Of a DNA stretch of 15,916 nt, positions 5,562-13,593 are shown in pieces. Position numbers and translations under genes: made by a program. The notes below the pieces were generated by a model that was given only the letters and a program-made list of their open reading frames with translations, searched no databases and was not told where the DNA came from. The stretch spans positions 1 through 15,916 of the forward strand of contig CAAGLP010000125.1 of the NCBI GenBank assembly GCA_900770805.1. Reading direction: 5' to 3'. The stretch is from an uncultured Paraprevotella sp. (GTDB lineage Bacteria; Bacteroidota; Bacteroidia; Bacteroidales; Bacteroidaceae). How positions within the stretch are numbered: the first letter of the stretch is position 1; each line of letters starts with the position of its first letter.

Positions 5562-7463
5562 TTAGAAAATAGAATCTATATTCTGCTGATTCAATGTCGC
5601 TTTACCCTCGCTGGTATAGATGTAGTCGATACGTTCCTTGTAGGCCTTCTCTATCTTTGGACGAACCATCTTCATGGTGGAGTTGATCATCTGGTTCTGT
5701 TCGGTGAAGGGTTCTGCCAATACCGCGAAAGAACTTGGCAACCAGCGTTCGGGGAACATACCTTGGAACTCTCCTCCTTTCTTGAAGCGTGCCAGTTCGT
5801 TCTCTATCAGTTGTAGAGCAGCGGTACGGCCTTCCACGCTTTCTGCTTTCATACCTTTCTCCTTCAGATAGCGGCGCAGGCTATCCCTATTCGGTACAAT
5901 CAGTGCTGTTGTGGTAGTGCATTGGTTGTTGTAGAGCATCACCTGATCTATGTATGGAGACTTCTCCACCAGAGCTTCCTCTATTCCTTCTGGACTATAC
6001 TTCTCGCCGTCGCTGGAGATGAGCAGGCTTTTGAAGCGTCCCTTTACGTACAGAAGACCTTCTTTGCTCATAAAGCCGAGGTCGCCTGTATAGAGATAGC
6101 CGTCGCGCACGGTTTCTGCTGTAGACTCGGGGTTCTTCCAGTATCCTGCCATCACGTTTTCTCCCTTAACCACAATCTCGCCCATTTCGCCAACAGGCAG
6201 TTCTTTGCCGTCCATGTCGCATATCTTTAGCTCAATGGGTTTTACCAGTTTGCCGCTGGAGCCGAAACGGTATAGCTCTGGTCCGTTGCTGGAGATTACA
6301 GGGGTTGCTTCGGACAGACCGTAGCCTTGGTACATAGGAATGCCTATGCCTACGTAGAACTTCTGCAAGTCCTTGTCGAGCAGTGCACCGCCGCCAATGA
6401 AGAACTTCAGCTCTCCACCAAAGTTCTCGCGTACTTTGGAGAACAATATCTTGTCAAACAGACATACGAGTGGTTTCAGCGCATAGCGCCAACCTTTGAA
6501 ATCAAGATTGCTGTCACCATAGTACAACTGCTTTACCTTCATGCCCCAGTTGAACAGGCGTACGGCATTGGGACCTTTGGCACGGATGCCCTGTTCGATG
6601 TTCTTCTTGAATGTTTTTGCCAGAGCCGGTACACTTAGTATGAAGTGGGGCTTTACCTCTCGGATGTTTATGGGAATGTTTTTCAGAGTTTCCATAGGTG
6701 TGCGTCCTACCTGCACGGTGGCTGCGGTGGCACCCTTGCTCATCATTATGTAGAAACCTACAACGTGTGCAAAGCAATGGTCGAGAGGCAGTATGATTAG
6801 CGTACGCCAGGTTTCGTCTATGTCCACCAGTGTGCATGCCTGCTCCACATTTGCTGTATAGTTGCGGTGTGTCAGCACTACTCCTTTGGGGTCGGCTGTG
6901 GTACCGCTGGTGTATGTGATGGTGGCATAGTCGTCGTTCTGGATGGATTGTCCCACGGCCAGGAACTCCTGCATGCTATGTGTAGCCAGGAATTCGTCGC
7001 CCATGGCAAAGACTTCCTCTACGTATATTTCCTTATCATCGTATTTGTCCTGTGCATCCAGTACTATCACCTGCTTCAGCAATGGCAACTTGTCTTTTAT
7101 CTGGCGTATCTTCTTCAATTGCGTGCCTGATACCATGACGTATTTGACATCGCCATGCTGCAGACGGAAGAAGAGGTCGTTGCTCTCCTCCAGTTTTATG
7201 GATAATGGCACGTTTACGGCACCAGCATAGAACATGGCCAGTTCGCTGATAACCCATAGGTTGCGACCCTCGCTAAGCAGGGCCATGGTATCGCCCTTCT
7301 GTACTCCGAGTGCTTGAAGTCCGGCACCAAGCCTGTAAACCTGCTTTTGTACGTCGGTGTATGTGCTTGGACGGAACTTGCCGTCGGTCTTTTCCAGCAG
7401 GAATGTGTTCTGGGGGTATTGCTGAACTGAAGACTCGAATAGGTCTATGATAGTCTTTTTCAT
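5562..7463 (-). CDS. Long-chain fatty acid--CoA ligase (AMP-forming)
   Basis: This 633-residue enzyme should activate fatty acids with ATP, through an acyl-adenylate, to acyl-CoA at the cytoplasmic side of the membrane. The ANL superfamily motifs are all present: phosphate loop YTSGTTADPKG (184-194), YGLSEATP (381-388), YTGD (458-461), the hinge region KGRFKSLLISSDGEKYSP (474-491) and the C-terminal lysine motif STMKMVRPKI (595-604), where K598 is the likely catalytic lysine. It resembles the FadD15/ACSBG-like long forms. I chose the ATG at 7463; an in-frame extension to 7511 would cross the promoter box. A DUF2007 gene follows after 7 bases. The exact chain-length preference cannot be read from sequence. 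Confidence 0.93.
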   Translation of the reverse strand: MKKTIIDLFESSVQQYPQNTFLLEKTDGKFRPSTYTDVQKQVYRLGAGLQALGVQKGDTMALLSEGRNLWVISELAMFYAGAVNVPLSIKLEESNDLFFRLQHGDVKYVMVSGTQLKKIRQIKDKLPLLKQVIVLDAQDKYDDKEIYVEEVFAMGDEFLATHSMQEFLAVGQSIQNDDYATITYTSGTTADPKGVVLTHRNYTANVEQACTLVDIDETWRTLIILPLDHCFAHVVGFYIMMSKGATAATVQVGRTPMETLKNIPINIREVKPHFILSVPALAKTFKKNIEQGIRAKGPNAVRLFNWGMKVKQLYYGDSNLDFKGWRYALKPLVCLFDKILFSKVRENFGGELKFFIGGGALLDKDLQKFYVGIGIPMYQGYGLSEATPVISSNGPELYRFGSSGKLVKPIELKICDMDGKELPVGEMGEIVVKGENVMAGYWKNPESTAETVRDGYLYTGDLGFMSKEGLLYVKGRFKSLLISSDGEKYSPEGIEEALVEKSPYIDQVMLYNNQCTTTTALIVPNRDSLRRYLKEKGMKAESVEGRTAALQLIENELARFKKGGEFQGMFPERWLPSSFAVLAEPFTEQNQMINSTMKMVRPKIEKAYKERIDYIYTSEGKATLNQQNIDSIF

Positions 7464-7508
7464 ATTATAAGTGTTGAATCGTTTTGGAAACCTATATTTA
7501 TCACGCCA

Positions 7509-7516
7509 CAAATATA
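7509..7516 (-). promoter_or_regulatory. Acyl-CoA synthetase promoter -7 box
   Basis: Read leftward the bases are TATATTTG, matching TAnnTTTG. They end 45 bases before the ATG at 7463. No clear -33 TTTG is found at the expected spacing. The intergenic stretch 7464-7614 holds this box and the divergent box of the sulfatase-maturase gene. Confidence 0.5.
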
Positions 7517-7545
7517 GTGAAAAAGATAAAAAGATGTGCCTTCAC

Positions 7546-7576
7546 TTTCGTTTTTTTCCATTTATGCGTACCTTTG
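7546..7576 (+). promoter_or_regulatory. Promoter of the sulfatase-maturase gene
   Basis: TACCTTTG (7569-7576) is a full -7 box. TTTC (7546-7549), exactly 19 bases upstream, is one base from the -33 TTTG. The ATG at 7615 lies 38 bases after the -7 box, a normal leader length for this window. Confidence 0.6.
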
Positions 7577-7614
7577 TGTTCGTATAGTTCCCCTAAACCA
7601 ATCCAATATCAACG

Positions 7615-8796
7615 ATGGGTAATATCATCAATCCCTTTGCGCGTCCGCTCTACGTGATGACAAAACCGGCAGGTGCACATTGCAACCTTGCCTGTGATTA
7701 TTGTTATTATCTGGAGAAGCAGAAGCTCTATCAGAATGGTGAAAAGCATGTCATGTCCGACCAGTTGACCGAGGTGTTCGTGCGTGAATACATTCAGTCT
7801 CAGTTTGGCCGTGAGGTGAATTTTACCTGGCATGGTGGCGAGCCAATGATACGTCCGTTGTCTTATTACAAGAAGGTGGTGCGCTGGCAACGTCAGTATG
7901 CCGAAGGCAAGACGATACTGAACTGCCTGCAGACAAACGGCACATTGCTGACCCCGGAGTGGTGCCGTTTCTTGCATGACGAAGGTTGGTTGGTGGGTAT
8001 AAGCATAGACGGTCCGCAGAACATGCACGATGCCTATCGTATGAAGCGCAATGGCGCTCCGACATGGGAAAAAGTGATGCAAGGTATAGAAATGCTTGAT
8101 CGCTATGAGGTGGAATGGAATGCCATGGCCGTGGTTAATGATATTACTGCTGCTCGTCCGCTTGAGTTCTATCGTTTTTTTCGCGATGAGCTGGAATGCC
8201 GTTACCTGCAGTTCACACCTGTAGTCGAGCGAATACACAGGCACCAGGACGGCCGTCATCTTGCACATGTCATGGATGGAGAAGAGTATGCCGTGGCACC
8301 GTTCAGTGTTACTCCTGAGGCTTGGGGAGAGTTCCTCTGCACCATGTTCGACGAGTGGTACCGCAATGATGTGGGTGAGATGTTCGTACAGACTTTCGAG
8401 GCTACTCTGGCCAATTGGGCCGGTGTTACTCCTGGAGTATGTTCGCTTTCTGACTGGTGCGGACATGCTGCGGTGATGGAGCACAATGGCGACATCTACT
8501 GTTGCGACCATTTTGTTTTTCCGGAATACTATCTTGGCAATATCCGCAACCGTGGTATTCTGGATATGCTCAATAGTGAAAAGCAAATGGCCTTTGCCGA
8601 CATGAAAACCAAGGGATTGCCCGCGCAATGCCACAAGTGCCAATGGCAGTTTGCCTGTCATGGCGAATGTCCAAGGAACCGCTTTGTAAAGACCAGGGAT
8701 GGTGAGCCGGGCTTGAACTATCTATGCGAAGGCTATCGCCGATATTTTGAGCATGTGGCGCCATTCATGGAGGAACTGAAGGGCAGGTTCTGCTAA
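7615..8796 (+). CDS. Anaerobic sulfatase-maturating enzyme (radical SAM/SPASM)
   Basis: This 393-residue enzyme should oxidise an active-site Cys or Ser of sulfatases to formylglycine, which they need in order to cut sulfate from mucins and glycosaminoglycans. The radical SAM cluster motif is CNLACDYC (Cys23, 27, 30), followed by HGGEP (73-77). The C-terminal SPASM region has Cys276, 282, 297, 339, 342, 348, 352 and 371, which fits two auxiliary 4Fe-4S clusters. C297-D298-H-F matches the position of the catalytic Asp in the clostridial enzyme. It has its own promoter and stands alone; no sulfatase is in the window, so it may serve sulfatases elsewhere. B. thetaiotaomicron calls its homologue chuR. 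Other SPASM peptide modifiers are less likely given the CDHF match. Confidence 0.9.
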   Translation: MGNIINPFARPLYVMTKPAGAHCNLACDYCYYLEKQKLYQNGEKHVMSDQLTEVFVREYIQSQFGREVNFTWHGGEPMIRPLSYYKKVVRWQRQYAEGKTILNCLQTNGTLLTPEWCRFLHDEGWLVGISIDGPQNMHDAYRMKRNGAPTWEKVMQGIEMLDRYEVEWNAMAVVNDITAARPLEFYRFFRDELECRYLQFTPVVERIHRHQDGRHLAHVMDGEEYAVAPFSVTPEAWGEFLCTMFDEWYRNDVGEMFVQTFEATLANWAGVTPGVCSLSDWCGHAAVMEHNGDIYCCDHFVFPEYYLGNIRNRGILDMLNSEKQMAFADMKTKGLPAQCHKCQWQFACHGECPRNRFVKTRDGEPGLNYLCEGYRRYFEHVAPFMEELKGRFC

Positions 8797-8851
8797 ATAG
8801 CTTTTTTTATTACCCTCCATCGGTGTATACGAACCGTGTGATATAAGGGGA
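8797..8851. other. Convergent intergenic spacer, possible weak terminator
   Basis: The two flanking genes end head to head here. A run of seven T at 8803-8809 follows the sulfatase-maturase stop, preceded only by a 3-base GCT/AGC stem. CGGT (8821-8824) can pair with ACCG (8833-8836). Neither is convincing alone, but the site must end transcription from both sides. Confidence 0.3.
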
Positions 8852-10678
8852 TCAGTCCTGGGAAAAATCGGAAAGTATGCGTCTGTAGACAGACAATAGG
8901 GTACTCTTGCGAATGAACCCTACGAAGACACCTTCCTGATCGGCAACAGGCAGATTCCATGCGTGTGTGCGGTCGAAGGTCTTGATGACAGACTCCATGC
9001 TGTCGTTTACACCCAGTATGGCCGGGGATTCTGCCATCAGTTGGGAGACACGGAAGCGTCTGAAAAGTTCCGGGCGGAAGACAAGATGTCGTATGTCATC
9101 CATGCGCAGGATGCCAACCAATTGCATTTGTCGGTTCACCACGGGGAAGACGTACCCCTTGCTCGTAGCCACCATGTTGGCTACGTCGCCAAGTGTCTGG
9201 TCGGGATATAGAATCTTGTCGCTCTTTTCAATGACAGAGTCCATACTCATAAGTGTCAGTACGGAACGGTCGGTGTGATGTGTGAGGAGTTCTCCACGTT
9301 GTGCCAGACGCATAGCGTAGATGCTATGAGGTTCGAAGAGTTTGATGGTCAGGTACGCCACCACGGCCACCATCATCAGGGGCATAAACATTCCGTAGCC
9401 ACCGGTGAGTTCGGCAATGAGGAAGATACCCGTCAGAGGCGCGTGCATCACACCGCTCATCAGTCCACACATGCCCAGCATGGCAAAGTTGCACTCCGGC
9501 ACCTCTATGCCAAGGACACCATATATGTTCCATAGGCGGGCAAAGACGAAACCGGCAATACATCCAAGGAACAACGAGGGTGCAAATATACCGCCACAAC
9601 CGCCACCACCATTCGTTGCGGTGGAGGCAAATACCTTCATCAGGATTACCAATATTAAATAAGGTATAAGCAGACGAGCGTGTCCTGCAAAGAAAGAGCC
9701 GTTCATGGCTTCCTGCCACTCCTCCATGCCCCTGCCGTTGAGCAGCAATTCTATGAGTGTATAGCCTTCACCATATAGCGATGGGAACAGGAAGATGAGT
9801 ATGCTCAGCATGGCTCCGCCGAAGAGGAACTTCTTGTGGGGCACGTTGATGCGGCGGAAGATACCTTCCAGCCAGTTCATGGTGCGTGTAAAATACAGCG
9901 CTACCAGACCGCATAGCACACCCAGAGACAGGTAGGCAGGAATACGGTTTACGGAGAAGGCGTCGCTCAGATGGAACTCGAATACTGATGCCGTGCCGGA
10001 CAATGCAAACGTTACGGCCGTAGCGGTTACACAACTGACCAGCAGGGGTAGGAGCGAGCCCATGGTGAGGTCTATCATCAGAACCTCCAATACGAACACA
10101 AGACCTGCAATGGGTGCCTTGAATATTCCGGCTACGGCACCTGCGGCACCGCATCCCACCAGTAGCATCATGTGGCGGCTGGAGAGATGGAACATGCGTC
10201 CGAGATTGCTGCCTATGGCGCTACCCGTGAGCACGATGGGGGCCTCGGCTCCCACGCTACCGCCAAAACCGATGGTCACGGCAGAGGCCAGAACAGAGGT
10301 GAATGTATTGTGCAGCTTTATCTTGCTCTTGTTGCGGGCAATGGCAAAAAGTATCTTCGTTACACCATGGCTGATGTCGTCTCGCACGACGTATCGGATG
10401 AACAGCATGGTCAGGCCTATGCCTACAACAGGGAAAATAAGGTAGAGCCAGTTTGCTCCTGTGGTGGAGAAGCTATAGGTGAGCAGATGTTCTATGGTAT
10501 GGATAATCCATTTCAGCGTCCATCCGGCCAAGGCGGTGAAAATGCCTACCACAAGACTGACGAGCAGTACGAAGCGTTCGTCGTTGATCTTCTCCCTGTG
10601 GCGTCTGCGCCATTTCAGGAGTCCTGCGGCACAATTGCGCAGGAAGTGATGTCGGTGTAGTGCATTTGTCGTGGCCAT
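8852..10678 (-). CDS. ClC-family chloride/anion transporter with C-terminal CBS domains
   Basis: This 608-residue inner-membrane protein moves chloride or another anion, by channel or proton-coupled exchange. About 10-12 hydrophobic helices span residues 36-447, followed by a CBS pair (about 478-600) that usually senses nucleotides. Filter motifs: GAEAP (143-147) carries the gating glutamate E145, and GIFAP (363-367) matches the second conserved loop. At the usual GSGIP site I read SHGVT (103-107), so the selectivity serine aligns with histidine. After APIAGLVFVLEVL, the second glutamate of the EE pair, the internal proton glutamate of E. coli ClC, aligns with valine (V199). The N-terminus is basic. 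It starts 21 bases after the Sua5/YciO stop, so it is likely co-transcribed. The ion carried is not provable here. Confidence 0.93.
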   Translation of the reverse strand: MATTNALHRHHFLRNCAAGLLKWRRRHREKINDERFVLLVSLVVGIFTALAGWTLKWIIHTIEHLLTYSFSTTGANWLYLIFPVVGIGLTMLFIRYVVRDDISHGVTKILFAIARNKSKIKLHNTFTSVLASAVTIGFGGSVGAEAPIVLTGSAIGSNLGRMFHLSSRHMMLLVGCGAAGAVAGIFKAPIAGLVFVLEVLMIDLTMGSLLPLLVSCVTATAVTFALSGTASVFEFHLSDAFSVNRIPAYLSLGVLCGLVALYFTRTMNWLEGIFRRINVPHKKFLFGGAMLSILIFLFPSLYGEGYTLIELLLNGRGMEEWQEAMNGSFFAGHARLLIPYLILVILMKVFASTATNGGGGCGGIFAPSLFLGCIAGFVFARLWNIYGVLGIEVPECNFAMLGMCGLMSGVMHAPLTGIFLIAELTGGYGMFMPLMMVAVVAYLTIKLFEPHSIYAMRLAQRGELLTHHTDRSVLTLMSMDSVIEKSDKILYPDQTLGDVANMVATSKGYVFPVVNRQMQLVGILRMDDIRHLVFRPELFRRFRVSQLMAESPAILGVNDSMESVIKTFDRTHAWNLPVADQEGVFVGFIRKSTLLSVYRRILSDFSQD

Positions 10679-10699
10679 GATGTTCTGCTATGATGCTTC

Positions 10700-11266
10700 T
10701 TATCTGATTATCTTCACGCTACAGTCTTGACCCAACTTGATAATGCGGCTGGGTGTGCCGGGAATGTTGTCGCCTCGGCGGAAGGAACAGATGTAGTCCA
10801 CCTGCGACTTTATCTCCTCGCTGATTTCGCGGAAGGTACGTGCCGTAGGCTCTCCGCTGATGTTGGCGCTGGTGCTTACCAAGGGTTTCTGCAGACGATA
10901 GCAAATGTCGTGCGAGAACTGGTCGCGTGTCACTCGCATACCCAACGAACCATCCTCGGCAATCAGGCTTGGTGCCACTCCGTCGGCTCCGTCCAGGATG
11001 ACGGTTACGGGCGAGTCGGCAGCATCGAAAACGTCCCATGCCACATCGGGGATGTTGCGGAAGTAGCGTTGTATGCGGTCGGCCTTGTCCACAAGACACA
11101 GCATGGACTTTGCATCCTCGCGTTGCTTTATCTGGTATATCCTGCGTACAGCTTCCTCGTTGGTGGCGTCACATCCGATACCCCATACAGTATCGGTGGG
11201 GTAGAGGATGACTCCTCCTTTGCGCAGGCATTCGACGGCCTGCTTTATGTCCATTTCGCAATTCAT
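10700..11266 (-). CDS. L-threonylcarbamoyladenylate synthase (Sua5/YrdC/YciO family)
   Basis: Members make threonylcarbamoyl-AMP from threonine, bicarbonate and ATP, the first step of the universal t6A37 tRNA modification. The 188-residue single-domain protein shows YPTDTVWGIGCDA (22-34), the KxR motif KQR (47-49), the PVTVIL strand and STSAN (131-135), all typical of the YrdC fold. It lacks the C-terminal Sua5 domain, so it is TsaC-length. YciO-type members look alike and their activity is less certain, so I leave the symbol blank. The ATG at 11266 and a second at 11254 are both plausible starts. It follows prfC across a 92-base spacer with a repeat and precedes the ClC gene by 21 bases. No canonical promoter box is visible upstream. 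Confidence 0.9.
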   Translation of the reverse strand: MNCEMDIKQAVECLRKGGVILYPTDTVWGIGCDATNEEAVRRIYQIKQREDAKSMLCLVDKADRIQRYFRNIPDVAWDVFDAADSPVTVILDGADGVAPSLIAEDGSLGMRVTRDQFSHDICYRLQKPLVSTSANISGEPTARTFREISEEIKSQVDYICSFRRGDNIPGTPSRIIKLGQDCSVKIIR

Positions 11267-11281
11267 AGGTTTTTATGTTAA

Positions 11282-11355
11282 GGGATTTGGCCCATGCTTT
11301 TATAGTCTTCCAAGTCTTTCTAGTTCTCCCTCCCTCTCAGGGAGGGCTGGGGTGG
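11282..11355 (-). repeat. REP-like palindrome plus short direct repeat
   Basis: CCCTCCCT (11328-11335) and AGGGAGGG (11339-11346) form a perfect 8-bp stem with a 3-base loop. On the minus strand it is flanked upstream by CCCACCCCAG and downstream by two near-identical decamers, TAGAAAGACT and TGGAAGACTA, in tandem (about 11300-11322). The mix of a G/C-only palindrome and a direct repeat inside an intergenic gap resembles dispersed repetitive elements. No U-tract follows on the minus strand. I cannot test for other copies from this window. Confidence 0.5.
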
Positions 11356-11358
11356 GTC

Positions 11359-12957
11359 TTAGAACTCTGATGTAAAGTGGAAGCGAAGGTGCTCGAAGTC
11401 TTGTTGTGCCATGCTAAGCACATAGCCGCTATCGGCCAGGAAGACATCGCGTCCGTCTCGGTCCTTGGCCATGTACTGATACTTGCGCTTCTTGAAGTTT
11501 TCCAGCTCTGCTTCGTAACCTGGTTCGCATGAAATCCAGCAAGCCTTGTGCAGGTGTACAGGTTCCCAACGGCACTTGGCTCCGTATTCGTTTTCCAGAC
11601 GGTATTGGATAACCTCGAACTGCAACTGTCCCACCGTGCCGATAATCTTGCGGTTGTTGAACTGGTTTACGAACAGCTGTGCCACACCCTCGTCCATTAG
11701 TTGGTTGATGCCCTTCTCCAATTGCTTGGTCTTCATGGGGTCGGCATTCTCGATATACTTGAACATCTCGGGAGAGAATGATGGCAGACCTCGGAAGTGC
11801 AGTTGCTCGCCCTCTGTCAGGGTGTCGCCTATCTTGAAGATGCCGTTGTCGGGCAAACCCACGATGTCGCCCGCCCAAGCCTCGTCGATGGTTTCCTTGC
11901 GTTGTGCCATGAACTGTGTGGGGCTGGAGAAACGAACCGTCTTTCCGTTGCGGATGTGCATGTATGGCGCGTTGCGTACGAACTTGCCGGAGCATACTTT
12001 GCAGAAGGCGATACATGAGCGGTGGTTGGGGTCGATGTTGGCTGTAATCTTGAAGATGAAGCCGGTGAATTTCTTCTCGTCGGGATTGACCTCGCGCTCT
12101 TCTGCCATTACTGGGCGTGGTGCGGGTGCAATCTTGCAGAAGCAATCCAGGAGTTCCTGTACACCGAAGTTGGTCAGTGCCGAGCCGAAGAATACGGGAG
12201 CCAGCATGGCCTCTTTGTAGTCTTCCTCCTCGAAGGCAGGGTAAACGCCCTCTATCATCTCCAGGTCCTCGCGCAGTTTCTCTGCATCGGCATCGCCTAC
12301 CCATTGGTTCAGTTCGTCGCTCTCTATGTCTACCTGCACCTTCTCGGTTACCTTCTGTTTGTTGGATTGGAAAAGGTTCAGGTTCTGCTCGTAGATATTG
12401 TACACGCCCTTGAAGCGCTGTCCCTGGTTGATGGGCCACGATAGTGGGCGCACGGCAATTTTCAGTTCCTCCTCCAGTTCGTCCAGCAGGTCAAAGGGGT
12501 CTCGTCCCTCGCGGTCCATCTTGTTGATGAATATGATGACTGGTGTCTTGCGCATGCGGCACACTTCCATCAGCTTGCGTGTCTGTGTCTCCACGCCCTT
12601 GGCGCCGTCCACCACTATGATGGCGCTATCCACGGCGGTGAGAGTACGGAAGGTATCCTCGGCAAAGTCCTGGTGACCGGGAGTGTCCAGGATGTTTATC
12701 TTGTAGGGTTTGTCCACGGGTGTTCCCTCTGGAGCATACTCGAATTCCATCACAGAGGTTGTGACAGAGATACCGCGTTGCTTCTCGATTTCCATCCAGT
12801 CGGAGGTGGCGGTCTTCTTTATCTTGTTGCTCTTTACGGCTCCGGCCACCTGTATCTGGCCACCGAAGAGCAGGAATTTTTCTGTCAGTGTGGTTTTGCC
12901 GGCATCGGGGTGGGCGATGATGGCAAAGGTGCGTCTGCGTAGTATTTCTTCAGTCAT
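11359..12957 (-). CDS. prfC: Peptide chain release factor 3
   Basis: RF3 is a ribosome-bound GTPase that recycles RF1 and RF2 after termination. The 532-residue protein has the translational GTPase motifs: P-loop AHPDAGKT (15-22), switch I RGISVTTSVMEF (61-72), G3 DTPGHQDF (91-98) and G4 NKMD (145-148). The later domains run to about 530 and the length matches E. coli RF3 (529). The start ATG at 12957 leads straight into the GTPase domain. DUF4924 lies 90 bases upstream on the same strand with no recognised promoter between, so it may be carried on that transcript. prmC, which modifies the factors that RF3 recycles, is elsewhere in the window; their proximity could be chance. Confidence 0.96.
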   Translation of the reverse strand: MTEEILRRRTFAIIAHPDAGKTTLTEKFLLFGGQIQVAGAVKSNKIKKTATSDWMEIEKQRGISVTTSVMEFEYAPEGTPVDKPYKINILDTPGHQDFAEDTFRTLTAVDSAIIVVDGAKGVETQTRKLMEVCRMRKTPVIIFINKMDREGRDPFDLLDELEEELKIAVRPLSWPINQGQRFKGVYNIYEQNLNLFQSNKQKVTEKVQVDIESDELNQWVGDADAEKLREDLEMIEGVYPAFEEEDYKEAMLAPVFFGSALTNFGVQELLDCFCKIAPAPRPVMAEEREVNPDEKKFTGFIFKITANIDPNHRSCIAFCKVCSGKFVRNAPYMHIRNGKTVRFSSPTQFMAQRKETIDEAWAGDIVGLPDNGIFKIGDTLTEGEQLHFRGLPSFSPEMFKYIENADPMKTKQLEKGINQLMDEGVAQLFVNQFNNRKIIGTVGQLQFEVIQYRLENEYGAKCRWEPVHLHKACWISCEPGYEAELENFKKRKYQYMAKDRDGRDVFLADSGYVLSMAQQDFEHLRFHFTSEF

Positions 12958-13047
12958 GTCTTGTTGTTTGTTGTCTATCTTCTTATGGTACCCTTATGGA
13001 TTATATTCCGGGTTATTTGCTCTGATTGTGGCCTTGGTGGGGGCTGT

Positions 13048-13572
13048 TTATTGTTGTGGGTCGTATTTCTCTGCCAGCATGTTCAGCAGGTTGCTGATGG
13101 CCGAGATTGCTGCCGAGGTCTCTGCACCGACGGGTTTGTTCTGCATGCGCAACAGGGTGATGCCGTATAGCGCATCCAGGGCCGTTTCCAGTTCGGGCTT
13201 CATCTTGCCGTTTCCTTTGCCTCGCAATTCTACTATGAAGGGCAGGGCCTTGTAGTAAGCCGCATTGTAGATGGACTCCTGAGGGTCGGCCAGCAGTTCT
13301 CGGTGACGGTCGGCCAAAAGGAAGATGGTATTGCGAACCACCTGCACGTGTCCGCGTTCTCTGCACCCCTCCTCTTGCATCATGCGTGCCAGTCCGTCGT
13401 ACCATTGCAGGGCTTGTTCCAGTTCCTCGTCGTCATAGTCGAAGCGTGGAAGATATTCCTCTGCAATATTCTGGATGTCGCATTTGTATGAACGAATGAT
13501 GTCCTCCACCTGATACATGTAGAGGACATAGGCCACAAGGTTTTGTTTTCTAAGTTTCTTGGCTATTAACAT
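13048..13572 (-). CDS. DUF4924 family protein
   Basis: This is a 174-residue, largely helical, soluble protein of the DUF4924 type, found almost only in Bacteroidetes; no function is known to me. It begins with a basic segment (MLIAKKLRKQNLVAYVLYMY) followed by an aromatic, acidic helix, then a central helical region with paired charged residues, and a C-terminal helix ending in a short YDPQQ tail. There is no signal peptide or membrane segment. It follows the LysE gene by 21 bases and precedes prfC by 90 bases on the same strand, so co-expression with a translation factor is possible. The family name is from recognition of the N-terminal pattern; I give it moderate weight. Confidence 0.75.
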   Translation of the reverse strand: MLIAKKLRKQNLVAYVLYMYQVEDIIRSYKCDIQNIAEEYLPRFDYDDEELEQALQWYDGLARMMQEEGCRERGHVQVVRNTIFLLADRHRELLADPQESIYNAAYYKALPFIVELRGKGNGKMKPELETALDALYGITLLRMQNKPVGAETSAAISAISNLLNMLAEKYDPQQ

Positions 13573-13593
13573 TTCTTGGTGGTGCGGTTTGGT

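Noticed and set aside
7464..7511. Upstream start extending the acyl-CoA synthetase by 16 residues
   Set aside because: It overlaps the -7 promoter box, and the family N-terminus begins at the ATG at 7463.
7609..8661. 350-codon minus-strand frame opposite the sulfatase-maturase gene
   Set aside because: It lies antisense to a gene with full radical SAM and SPASM motifs and shows no recognisable domain.
8803..8809. Run of seven T after the sulfatase-maturase stop as a strong terminator
   Set aside because: The stem before it is only 3 bp, so I list it only as a possible weak terminator.
11429..12439. Long open frame (336 codons) on the minus strand within prfC
   Set aside because: It is in a different frame of the same strand as release factor 3, is rich in Arg, Gly and Pro, and matches nothing I know. 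The prfC frame has all GTPase motifs.
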